A stretch of DNA of 5,295 nucleotides from assembly GCA_947627525.1 (NCBI GenBank), contig CANQWJ010000100.1, positions 1 through 5,295 of the forward strand, read 5' to 3'. Source of the stretch: an uncultured Bacilli bacterium (lineage in GTDB: Bacteria; Bacillota_I; Bacilli_A; RF39; UBA660). Of the stretch, positions 1-5,295 are shown piece by piece (within the stretch, counting starts at the first letter, position 1; each line of letters starts with the position of its first letter). The position numbers and the translations under genes were made by a program. Under the pieces are notes generated by a model, which saw only the letters and a list, made by a program, of their open reading frames with translations, was not told the origin of the DNA and searched no databases.

Positions 1-1057
1 CATCTTTTACTAATGAATCAAGATTCTTTTCATTGTTTTTATGAATTACGGAACCAATACGAATATAGTTTTTAGATTTTTTCAAAGCATTTAATCCTCT
101 AATTGTCCTATCATAAGTATTGTTACCACGCACTTTTTCATGTTCTAACTTATTACCATCAAGACTAACGTGAATCATTTTTAGATTCAATTCATTTAAT
201 TGTTCTACTTTTTTAGGTGTAATTAAAGAAGCATTAGTAGAAATATCGGTCACCATTCTTTTACTAGCATACCTAAGAATATCAATTATATCAGGGCGAA
301 GGAATGGTTCTCCACCCGTTATTTTTAAGTATTTAAAACCATTTTTAACAAGTTCATCAATAACATGATAACACTCTTCCGTCGTTAATTCGTTAGAGAC
401 TTTTTTAAGATTACAAGAAAAGATACAATAAGAACAACCATAATTACAATTGTGTGTTATCTCCCAAATAGCTTTACCACCATCACTTGGAAGAGTAAAC
501 TTACAATCCATTGTCTTTATAAATTTATTTATATCTTCCATATCAATCAAATCCTTTATGATTAATAATTTATTAGAACAATATTTTTCAATATCTATTC
601 TTTGAAGAGAAAATCTCTTCAATATTTCTTCTTTAGTTAAGTCAGAGTTCTTTAAGCGTTTTAATCTTTCTTCTTCACTAATATCGAGATAAATAACTTT
701 ATCAAATCTATCAATAAGATTATCTTGAATTATTAAAGCCCAATCAACAAGAATGGTCTTATCTTCAAAAGTAGCCATATAATCAAATAAATAACGATAG
801 AGAACTTGTTTATACTTTTTCATATCTTCTTCATTTTGATAAATTATTTTATTAAGATTTAATGAATTTATCTCTTTTTCTTTTAGTGTTGGTAAGACTT
901 TTCTTAAATCCTTAACATATTCATCATTGGCATATAGACTTCTTCTAAAAGTATCAACATCAATATAAACAAAATCGGGATTATCTTTCATTATTCTTTG
1001 ACATAGCGTTGTTTTTCCACTTGCCATACCCCCAGTTACAGCGATCAATCTATTCAT
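1..1057 (-). CDS. Fusion protein: dephospho-CoA kinase-like P-loop domain + radical SAM domain (C-terminus off the left edge)
   Basis: One uninterrupted frame runs from the ATG at 1057 to the window edge (352 codons visible), which I translated codon by codon. Residues 1-185 resemble a whole CoaE-like kinase: P-loop G9-G-M-A-S-G-K15-T-T, a D33-V-D35 pair where CoaE has VIDAD, and a C-terminal EEERLKRL...RFSLQRIDIEKY stretch like the CoaE lid and tail. With almost no linker, a MoaA/SPASM-like radical SAM core follows: C204-x3-C208-x2-C211 for the 4Fe-4S cluster, GGEP at 248-251, STNAS at 273-277 and VSLDG at 297-301. An extra Cys lies at 215. By family knowledge the second half should cleave S-adenosylmethionine to start radical chemistry, and the first half should transfer phosphate from ATP. 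The substrate of either is unknown. The start overlaps the end of the upstream B12-type radical SAM gene by 8 bases and has only a weak GGG about 10 bases upstream, so translation is probably coupled. The N-terminal half could instead belong to another P-loop kinase family. Confidence 0.85.
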   Translation of the reverse strand, partial: MNRLIAVTGGMASGKTTLCQRIMKDNPDFVYIDVDTFRRSLYANDEYVKDLRKVLPTLKEKEINSLNLNKIIYQNEEDMKKYKQVLYRYLFDYMATFEDKTILVDWALIIQDNLIDRFDKVIYLDISEEERLKRLKNSDLTKEEILKRFSLQRIDIEKYCSNKLLIIKDLIDMEDINKFIKTMDCKFTLPSDGGKAIWEITHNCNYGCSYCIFSCNLKKVSNELTTEECYHVIDELVKNGFKYLKITGGEPFLRPDIIDILRYASKRMVTDISTNASLITPKKVEQLNELNLKMIHVSLDGNKLEHEKVRGNNTYDRTIRGLNALKKSKNYIRIGSVIHKNNEKNLDSLVKD

Positions 1058-2393
1058 ACCAACACATCCCATACTTAATTGGAACAAAAGAGACAAATTT
1101 TGTTTTTTTAGGTAAGTCATTGTACTTTTTCCAATCAATATCATCTAGAATTAAGTAATATCCTTTATCCTTTAAACTATTTAATAAATGGTCTATCTTT
1201 TCCATTAGTTCAGGATTATCAATATTAGGACAATTACTATGAATGTATTGACTCTTATTAGAGACATCTTTATTCTCTTCATAAACAGGAGTGCCAAAAC
1301 GATATGCTAGATAATGGAGTCTAATTTCATTAGGTTCTAAATCTAAAAGTAATTCTTCTGTTTTTAAAACATCTTCCCCAGTAGACGTTGGATAGTCAAG
1401 AATAATACTAGTACGAACACGATATCCCATCTCTTTAACTTCTTTGATAACTTGTTTGATGTAATCAATCTTCATCTCTTTATCCATAGCTTTTAAAATT
1501 CTTTCACTACCCGACTCAACACCAAAATGAACCCAACGGAAACCTACTTCATACATCTTTTCAAACATTTCTTTATCATAACATTTAATACTACTCAAAC
1601 ATCCAAATAAACATTTGATATGGCGTTTTTCTATTTCCCTACACAATTCAAAAATACGCTTTTTACTAACCGTCATATTATCATCGAGAAACATTATCTT
1701 TTTAGTATTAAATTCCCTTATTAAATATTCTATTTCATCGGCTATTTTATCGGCACTCTTCCCAGACCAATTACCAAAAAAACTTGGCGTCGTACAAAAA
1801 CGGCACTTACCGATACAACCACGCGATGTTACCATTGTTCTTGTATCCATATACTTACTAAGATCAACTAAATGACGATTAGGAATAGGCATATCGACAT
1901 AATTATTAATAATCTTTTTCTTTTCTGTAACAATGATTTTATCATCACTTTTAAAATAGATATTAGGTATTTTTAAAAGAGCTGTTTCATCATGAATATT
2001 TCTAATAACATCGATAATTGTATTATCCGCTATTCCTTCAATTATGACATCAAAACCATTCTTAATAAATTTTTCATAATAGTGAGCTGACGTCTTACCA
2101 ATAATAATAAACTTCGTTTCCCTTTTTGCTTTTTTAACCGTTTCAAAAATATTTTCTATCGCCATCGTCGTATGAAGTGGCAATTGATAATCAAAGACAA
2201 AAACAACAATATTATCTTCCTCTAAATATTCATTTATATCATTATGCATATCAACAACATCCATATCAAGAACTTTAACTTTACCAAATTCTTTTTCAAT
2301 TATCGTTGCGATATTTAAAACATCAATTGGTTCCGCTAAAATAGACTTATTAGTAAAAGGTTTATTAGCGGGATTAACAACTAAAATGTTCAT
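1050..2393 (-). CDS. B12-binding-domain radical SAM protein
   Basis: The protein is 447 residues from the chosen start; numbering here is from the ATG at 2402. Residues 4-150 look like a cobalamin-binding Rossmann domain: strand NILVVNP, then VKVLDMDVVD, VVFVFDY, KFIIIGK and FDVIIEG. A radical SAM barrel follows, with SRGC196-IGK-C200-RF-C203 as the cluster motif, FLDDN at 239-242 and FGVESGSERIL at 293-303. Known relatives (class B, BchE/HpnJ-like) methylate or rearrange unactivated carbons in pigments, lipids and natural products; the substrate here cannot be told. No canonical DxHxxG cobalamin-ligand motif is seen, which is usual for this class. Three possible ATGs lie at 2402, 2399 and 2393. 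AGGGG at 2407-2403 abuts the first but sits 9 bases from the third, which begins right at the conserved strand, so I take 2393. The stop lies inside the start of the downstream kinase-radical SAM fusion. The tail (about residues 390-450) is short and unassigned. Confidence 0.88.
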   Translation of the reverse strand: MNILVVNPANKPFTNKSILAEPIDVLNIATIIEKEFGKVKVLDMDVVDMHNDINEYLEEDNIVVFVFDYQLPLHTTMAIENIFETVKKAKRETKFIIIGKTSAHYYEKFIKNGFDVIIEGIADNTIIDVIRNIHDETALLKIPNIYFKSDDKIIVTEKKKIINNYVDMPIPNRHLVDLSKYMDTRTMVTSRGCIGKCRFCTTPSFFGNWSGKSADKIADEIEYLIREFNTKKIMFLDDNMTVSKKRIFELCREIEKRHIKCLFGCLSSIKCYDKEMFEKMYEVGFRWVHFGVESGSERILKAMDKEMKIDYIKQVIKEVKEMGYRVRTSIILDYPTSTGEDVLKTEELLLDLEPNEIRLHYLAYRFGTPVYEENKDVSNKSQYIHSNCPNIDNPELMEKIDHLLNSLKDKGYYLILDDIDWKKYNDLPKKTKFVSFVPIKYGMCWYE

Positions 2394-2402
2394 ATCCATC
2401 AT

Positions 2403-2407
2403 CCCCT
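2403..2407 (-). promoter_or_regulatory. Ribosome binding site that decides the start of the B12-type radical SAM gene
   Basis: AGGGG reads on the minus strand directly before three nearby ATGs. The spacing is 0 to the ATG at 2402, 3 to that at 2399 and 9 to that at 2393. Only the last is a normal Shine-Dalgarno distance. Confidence 0.6.
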
Positions 2408-2420
2408 GAAATTGCTTTAT

Positions 2421-2429
2421 ATTATAACA
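2421..2429 (-). promoter_or_regulatory. Extended -10 promoter for the two radical SAM genes
   Basis: On the minus strand the sequence is TGTTATAAT: a perfect TATAAT with the TGn extension. No convincing -35 is seen 16-18 bases upstream (best GTTTCT), which fits an extended -10 promoter. The predicted start near 2414 gives a leader of about 20 bases that holds the AGGGG site. The same TGTTATAAT occurs before the acyltransferase gene. Confidence 0.55.
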
Positions 2430-2552
2430 TAAATATACATAAAAGAAACACTTTTTTTCTTTTTGTTAGCAATATTATAGAACTTATTTTATTATAAGTA
2501 AAATAGTTATTATTAATATGAATTATAAGTGTAAATTATAATTTAATAGTAC

Positions 2553-2581
2553 TTGAATATTCCTATTTAAAAAATTATAAT
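2553..2581 (+). promoter_or_regulatory. Sigma-A-type promoter of the 5-formyl-THF cyclo-ligase gene
   Basis: TTGAAT (2553-2558), 17 bases, then TATAAT (2576-2581): a near-consensus vegetative promoter. Six bases separate the -10 from the ATG at 2588, so transcription should begin at or within a base of the start codon, implying a leaderless message. A weaker candidate, TTAATA (2513-2518), 18 bases, TATAAT (2537-2542), would give a leader of about 40 bases without a clear ribosome binding site. Confidence 0.6.
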
Positions 2582-2587
2582 AGAGTT

Positions 2588-3106
2588 ATGAAAAATGCGT
2601 TAAGAAAAAAGTATTTAGAAATTAGAAAAAAGATAAAAAATAAAAATAGTAAAGATCTTACTATTTTCAAAAAGGTCATTATTAATGAAAAAGTTAAAAA
2701 AACAACTACTATTCTCATCTATGTATCTACTAAAGATGAAGTTGATACTAAAAAACTAATTGAATATTTCTTAAAAAGTAAAAAAGTAGCTGTTCCTAAA
2801 GTAATGGGAAATGATATGAAATTTTACTTCATAAAGAGTTTAGATGATTTAGAAAAAGGTTCTTTTAATATATTGGAACCTAAGACTAAAGCCGAAGTAA
2901 AAGATTTTAGTAATGCTTTATCCATAACTCCTGGTATCTGTTTTTCAAAAGATGGCTATCGCATTGGTTATGGTAAAGGTTTTTATGATCGATTTTATCA
3001 AAAGCATGAAATTTCTAAAATTGGTTTGTGTTATAAAGAATGTCTAGTAGAACAATTACCAAATGACCCTTTTGATATAAATGTTGATGAAGTAATTAAT
3101 GATTAA
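2588..3106 (+). CDS. 5-formyltetrahydrofolate cyclo-ligase (MTHFS family)
   Basis: The enzyme uses ATP to convert 5-formyl-THF into 5,10-methenyl-THF in the cytoplasm, returning a storage or inhibitory folate to the one-carbon pool. The 172-residue protein shows the family pattern from end to end: N-terminal LRKKYLEIRKKI (basic helix), VPKV at 69-72, MKFYFI, the EP pair at 97-98 after GSFNI, and the signature SITPGICFSKDG followed by R125-IGYGKGFYD-R135 that forms the ATP/substrate pocket. The end, VEQLPNDPFDINVDEVIND, matches the usual LP...D..vD.ii tail. It is slightly shorter than many homologues, but nothing key seems missing. The homologues are called ygfA/fau in E. coli and yqgN in B. 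subtilis. It is transcribed alone, divergent from the radical SAM pair and convergent with the transporter gene. The start has no good Shine-Dalgarno, only TAGAG close to the ATG, but no other Met precedes the conserved N-terminal helix. Confidence 0.93.
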   Translation: MKNALRKKYLEIRKKIKNKNSKDLTIFKKVIINEKVKKTTTILIYVSTKDEVDTKKLIEYFLKSKKVAVPKVMGNDMKFYFIKSLDDLEKGSFNILEPKTKAEVKDFSNALSITPGICFSKDGYRIGYGKGFYDRFYQKHEISKIGLCYKECLVEQLPNDPFDINVDEVIND

Positions 3107-3120
3107 ATAATTACTTTTTT
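3090..3120 (+). terminator. A/T-rich intrinsic terminator of the cyclo-ligase gene
   Basis: AAGTAATTA (3090-3098) and TAATTACTT (3108-3116) form a perfect 9-bp inverted repeat with a 9-base loop that contains the stop codon, followed by an unbroken T run through 3120. The stem has only one G-C pair, so it is a weak hairpin. On the minus strand it lacks a T run, so it should serve the plus-strand gene only. Confidence 0.5.
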
Positions 3121-3985
3121 ATTTTTCTAATTTATCAGTTACGTAAATAGTTACATATTTTATTTTTAGACTGTGGTGATAACGAATATCTTTTTTTAAT
3201 TTATTAACTAGATTAGTTACTTGACGTAGACTAAGTGTTGGATCAAGTTCAAGATTCATTTGAAGTTTATAATAAGAACCATATTTTATTAGTTCGATAT
3301 CATAATCTTTAATGCGCTTGTATTCTTTTAAAAGATTCTTTAAATTGTTGATAGGTGCTTCGTCTTCATCAACTTCACCAAGTAATGATAAAGAATTATC
3401 AATTATGATTTTAAATGCTGTTTTTAAAACAATTAAACCAATGAGGATAGACCCAATCATATCAGCATATTTAAGAATGCTAAACTCATTAGAATACTGA
3501 AGTAAAATAGTAATTAAAACAACACCTAAAGTCGAATATAAATCAGCTTTGGATTCTTCAACAGAAGTAATTAAAACGCCACTATTTATCTTTTTACCAA
3601 TGTGATACATAACAATGATGGCGATAACTTTTATTAAGAAAACAAAAACTAATAAATATAATAATGATAATGGCGGTATAACACTTTCTTTAAAGAAACT
3701 ACTAACAACGATATACACACCTAATAACAATAAAACAACACCAACAAAAAGGTTCGTCAAATATTCAACACGACCAAAGCCAAAAGGATGATACTTAGTT
3801 GGTTTTTTCTTTGATATTTTAGAACCAATTAAACAAACAATATCTGTTACAAAGTCACTAAAAGTATGCATGCCATCGGCTAAGAGAGAGCCTAGTCCAA
3901 AAACAGCACCACCAATAAACTTGATAATTGCTATTATCAAGTTATTAATCATACTATAAACCAATACTCTTTGTTCTACTTTCAT
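3119..3985 (-). CDS. Cation diffusion facilitator (CDF) family metal efflux transporter
   Basis: This is a membrane antiporter that exports divalent metal (Zn, Mn, Fe, Co or similar) in exchange for protons. The 288 residues have the usual CDF length and layout: six hydrophobic segments at about 8-30, 36-56, 76-97, 107-129, 147-165 and 171-194, then a cytoplasmic domain of about 85 residues. TM2 carries LADGMH40-TFS-D44-FVTD, and HPFGFGRVEYL at 66-76 is a CDF hallmark. In TM5 the metal-site pair is E144-SKA-D148, where zinc transporters usually have HxxxD and some Mn/Fe types DxxxD, so the metal cannot be named. The start is supported by TGGAGG four bases upstream, which directly follows the stop of the acyltransferase gene; the 10-base gap suggests one transcript. 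Downstream it converges on the cyclo-ligase gene with 12 bases between stops, and I see no dedicated terminator for it. Confidence 0.92.
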   Translation of the reverse strand: MKVEQRVLVYSMINNLIIAIIKFIGGAVFGLGSLLADGMHTFSDFVTDIVCLIGSKISKKKPTKYHPFGFGRVEYLTNLFVGVVLLLLGVYIVVSSFFKESVIPPLSLLYLLVFVFLIKVIAIIVMYHIGKKINSGVLITSVEESKADLYSTLGVVLITILLQYSNEFSILKYADMIGSILIGLIVLKTAFKIIIDNSLSLLGEVDEDEAPINNLKNLLKEYKRIKDYDIELIKYGSYYKLQMNLELDPTLSLRQVTNLVNKLKKDIRYHHSLKIKYVTIYVTDKLEK

Positions 3986-3989
3986 GTGA

Positions 3990-3995
3990 CCTCCA
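3990..3995 (-). promoter_or_regulatory. Strong ribosome binding site of the CDF transporter
   Basis: TGGAGG reads on the minus strand immediately after the TAG stop of the upstream gene and four bases before the ATG. This arrangement favours re-initiation by ribosomes leaving the acyltransferase gene. Confidence 0.75.
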
Positions 3996-4844
3996 CTAAT
4001 AATCTTTTCTCATCTCTACTTTTTTAGATGCTTCTTCTTCTAATAGTTTAGGATTATTTAAGATATATTGTAGTAAATGAATAGATTTGATGAAATAGAA
4101 GCCATCACCAATTCGCTCATCCATCGTAATACCAAACTCACAATAATATTTCGTATCTTTACCAACTTTTTCTTCTTTTACTTCACCGATTGTAATTATG
4201 CCAGAACAAGTCCCAAAATCCGTTACATTGTGATATATTCCGCCACAATGAAGACTACCAACATCAGATAAAAGCATACTACTATAATATAAATTATCTT
4301 TAATTAAAGATTTAGGCAATAGACCATGACGTGCAAAAAACTTAAAAATACCAACGATTGGCACTCTTATAATATTAGGTAGTTTTCCCAATACTTGAAT
4401 AGCGTCATTAGCACCTGTTCCTTTATCATCTTGCTTACGAACACTCGCAACTTTGGAAGCAATTTTATCACTAATAGTAAATAAAGTATCATCTTTTTCA
4501 ATAGGCATAACAACCATTATTTCTTCAGACTTATCATCAAAATTGATCTTCATAACAAAAGATAAGGATACGTCATTATGTTCATATACATGTCTATTAG
4601 ATATAAATCTATTCAATAATGGTCGATTATAAATTACTTTACCAATAGCTGTTGAAAAAGCATGAAAATAAGTAACCTTAGATTGTTTCTTTTTCATTTC
4701 TTTAATATATTTAACTAATTCTGTTACGTCCATTAATTGATTGATATAAAGTTCTCCTTGATAACGATGTGGTTTCAAATCCAAAAGAATTTGATTCATT
4801 CCTGAAATATCTTTACATCTTTTAGCATCTTTTCTTCTAAACAT
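3996..4844 (-). CDS. Stand-alone 2-oxoacid dehydrogenase E2 / CAT-like acyltransferase domain protein with an altered active site
   Basis: The 282-residue protein is a single catalytic-type domain, without the lipoyl and E3-binding domains of true E2 subunits. Recognisable segments are TYFHAFSTAIGKVIYNRPLLNRFI (about 58-81), the SLSFVMKI strand, YSSMLLSDVGSLHCGGIYHNV (187-207, where E2 has the N-G loop), CSGIITIGEVKEE, and FGITMDERIGDGFYF (237-251). The last corresponds to the DHRxxDG/HxxxDG active site, but Glu243 stands where the catalytic His is expected, while D247-G248 are kept. Acyl transfer by the classical route is therefore doubtful; the protein may use other chemistry, bind an acyl-CoA, or be a non-catalytic relative. 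The ATG at 4844 has GAGATGAT at 4855-4848 (GAG 8 bases upstream), so this start is well supported. It lies first in a probable two-gene transcript with the CDF transporter. No E1 or E3 genes are near, so a role in a dehydrogenase complex is unlikely. Confidence 0.82.
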   Translation of the reverse strand: MFRRKDAKRCKDISGMNQILLDLKPHRYQGELYINQLMDVTELVKYIKEMKKKQSKVTYFHAFSTAIGKVIYNRPLLNRFISNRHVYEHNDVSLSFVMKINFDDKSEEIMVVMPIEKDDTLFTISDKIASKVASVRKQDDKGTGANDAIQVLGKLPNIIRVPIVGIFKFFARHGLLPKSLIKDNLYYSSMLLSDVGSLHCGGIYHNVTDFGTCSGIITIGEVKEEKVGKDTKYYCEFGITMDERIGDGFYFIKSIHLLQYILNNPKLLEEEASKKVEMRKDY

Positions 4845-4874
4845 ACTATCATCTCACTTATTATAACCATAATA

Positions 4875-4883
4875 ATTATAACA
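4875..4883 (-). promoter_or_regulatory. Extended -10 promoter for the acyltransferase-CDF unit
   Basis: The minus strand reads TGTTATAAT, a perfect -10 with TGn extension. The predicted start near 4868 leaves a leader of about 24 bases containing the GAGATGAT ribosome site. No good -35 is present at 16-18 bases. A perfect TTGACA lies at 4925-4920, but it is 39 bases from this -10 and pairs only with a poor TAGATT at 4904-4899. GTTATAAT is repeated 15 bases further downstream. Confidence 0.55.
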
Positions 4884-5071
4884 CAAATAAAATCGCAAAA
4901 TCTATCTAAACGTTGAACTTGTCAATAAAAAAGAAGGAATGTTCCAACTACTATAAAAGAAAATAAACTTTATTAATTATTGCATAATAAGAAATCTAAA
5001 TCAAAAGATTAAAGACATATAATGATATTCTAAGTATACACTTGAATACAAAAACAATTTTTTAATTAAAC
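4884..5071 (+). other. AT-rich intergenic region without a recognised gene
   Basis: I find no reading frame with a believable start and ribosome site on either strand, no tRNA-like fold and no repeat array. It holds the upstream part of the acyltransferase promoter region at the left, and the T tract of the surface-protein terminator begins at its right end. Confidence 0.5.
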
Positions 5072-5096
5072 AAAAAAGGAATAGTTTCCTATTCCT
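5072..5096 (-). terminator. Intrinsic terminator of the surface-protein gene
   Basis: On the minus strand AGGAATAG, a GAAA loop, CTATTCCT and a run of six T form a textbook Rho-independent terminator (stem arms 5096-5089 and 5084-5077). It begins seven bases after the TAA stop at 5103. The plus strand lacks a T run after the hairpin. Confidence 0.9.
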
Positions 5097-5102
5097 CAGT
5101 TA

Positions 5103-5295
5103 TTATTCATTAATTTTCTTTAATGTAATAATTGTTCCTAAAGTAGCAACTAAAGATACACCAGCAATAGCAACATATAATAATACGTTATCTCTAGTAG
5201 ATGGATTCGTTTCCATTTCCGAAGTATCTTTATTCTTTAATTCAAGAGAATCTATAGCATTATTTATTTCATCAGCCATAGCGTCTACTTTGCTT
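5103..5295 (-). CDS. C-terminal end of a surface protein with a sortase-signal-like tail (N-terminus off the right edge)
   Basis: The visible 63 residues are the C-terminus, ending at TAA 5103-5105. An acidic, probably extracellular segment (SKVDAMADEINNAIDSLELK, then KNKDTSEMET) is followed by NPSTRD, encoded at 5207-5190. After it come Asn, a 22-residue hydrophobic segment (VLLYVAIAG...IITL) and a short tail KKINE. This order of motif, membrane span and positive tail is that of cell-wall sorting signals, where variants such as NPxTGD/NPQTN replace LPXTG. Arg here stands where Gly is common, so sortase processing is inferred, and a plain C-terminal membrane anchor is the alternative. The rest of the protein, and so its function, lies outside the window. 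A strong terminator follows directly, so it is the last gene of its transcript. Confidence 0.7.
   Translation of the reverse strand, partial: SKVDAMADEINNAIDSLELKNKDTSEMETNPSTRDNVLLYVAIAGVSLVATLGTIITLKKINE

Noticed and set aside
1..1057. Two separate genes (kinase and radical SAM) joined by a sequencing error
   Set aside because: The frame is continuous through the junction near residues 185-195, with no stop and no frame shift in either domain. A split in relatives would still need to be checked.
1615..1875. Open frame of 86 codons on the plus strand
   Set aside because: It lies wholly inside the radical SAM core of the minus-strand B12-type gene and has no family resemblance or ribosome site; a shadow frame.
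2441..2463. Inverted repeat AAAAGAAA / TTTCTTTT that might be a terminator or operator
   Set aside because: No G-C rich stem, no gene ends here, and such purine/pyrimidine tracts arise by chance in DNA this AT-rich.
3312..3500. Open frame of 62 codons on the plus strand
   Set aside because: Antisense to the well-supported CDF transporter; no motif or ribosome site.
4077..4271. Open frame of 64 codons on the plus strand
   Set aside because: Antisense to the conserved C-terminal part of the E2-like protein; low-complexity F/I-rich translation.
4920..4925. Perfect TTGACA -35 box on the minus strand
   Set aside because: The good TATAAT is 39 bases away, and the only -10 near proper spacing is TAGATT at 15 bases; the extended -10 at 4883-4875 explains expression better.
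4934..4956. AAGGA next to an ATG on the plus strand
   Set aside because: The frame ends after five codons and the spacing is too short.
1..5295. Recoded TGA (genetic code 4), given the AT-rich sequence
   Set aside because: Every Trp I checked is TGG, and all genes are intact under the standard bacterial code with TAA or TAG stops.

Overview
The window is a strongly AT-rich stretch from a low-GC Gram-positive-type bacterium, most likely an uncultured gut-type Bacillota/Bacilli lineage. The support is the A/T-biased codon use, GGAGG-type and GAGATGAT-type ribosome binding sites, sigma-A-like promoters, a MTHFS/5-formyl-THF cyclo-ligase of Firmicutes type, and a surface protein ending in an NPxTxD-hydrophobic-KK sorting-signal-like tail. 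All stops used are TAA or TAG. TGG encodes Trp, and no in-frame TGA argues for a recoded genetic code. Species cannot be named from this window.

Layout, left to right. (1) Positions 1-2393, minus strand: a two-gene unit. The promoter-proximal gene is a complete radical SAM protein with an N-terminal cobalamin-binding-type Rossmann domain. It overlaps by 8 bases the start of a second gene that runs off the left edge. The second protein is a single-frame fusion of a dephospho-CoA-kinase-like P-loop domain (about residues 1-185) with a second radical SAM domain (from about residue 190). This pair is the most unusual content of the window. (2) Positions 2403-2587: a divergent intergenic region. 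It carries an extended -10 promoter for the minus-strand pair and a near-consensus promoter for the plus-strand gene, whose predicted start site falls on its ATG. (3) Positions 2588-3106, plus strand: 5-formyltetrahydrofolate cyclo-ligase, ending in an A/T-only-type hairpin terminator. (4) Positions 3119-4844, minus strand: a second two-gene unit. It holds a stand-alone E2/CAT-like acyltransferase domain protein in which Glu replaces the catalytic His, followed after 10 bases by a cation diffusion facilitator transporter. An extended -10 promoter lies upstream at 4875-4883. (5) Positions 4884-5071: AT-rich intergenic DNA in which I see no gene. (6) Positions 5072-5295, minus strand: a good intrinsic terminator and the C-terminal end of a membrane- or wall-anchored surface protein that enters from the right.

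How the genes relate: the two radical SAM proteins are probably translated together and could act in one pathway, with substrate unknown. The folate enzyme, the transporter/acyltransferase pair and the surface protein look like independent units. Nothing in the sequence links them functionally.
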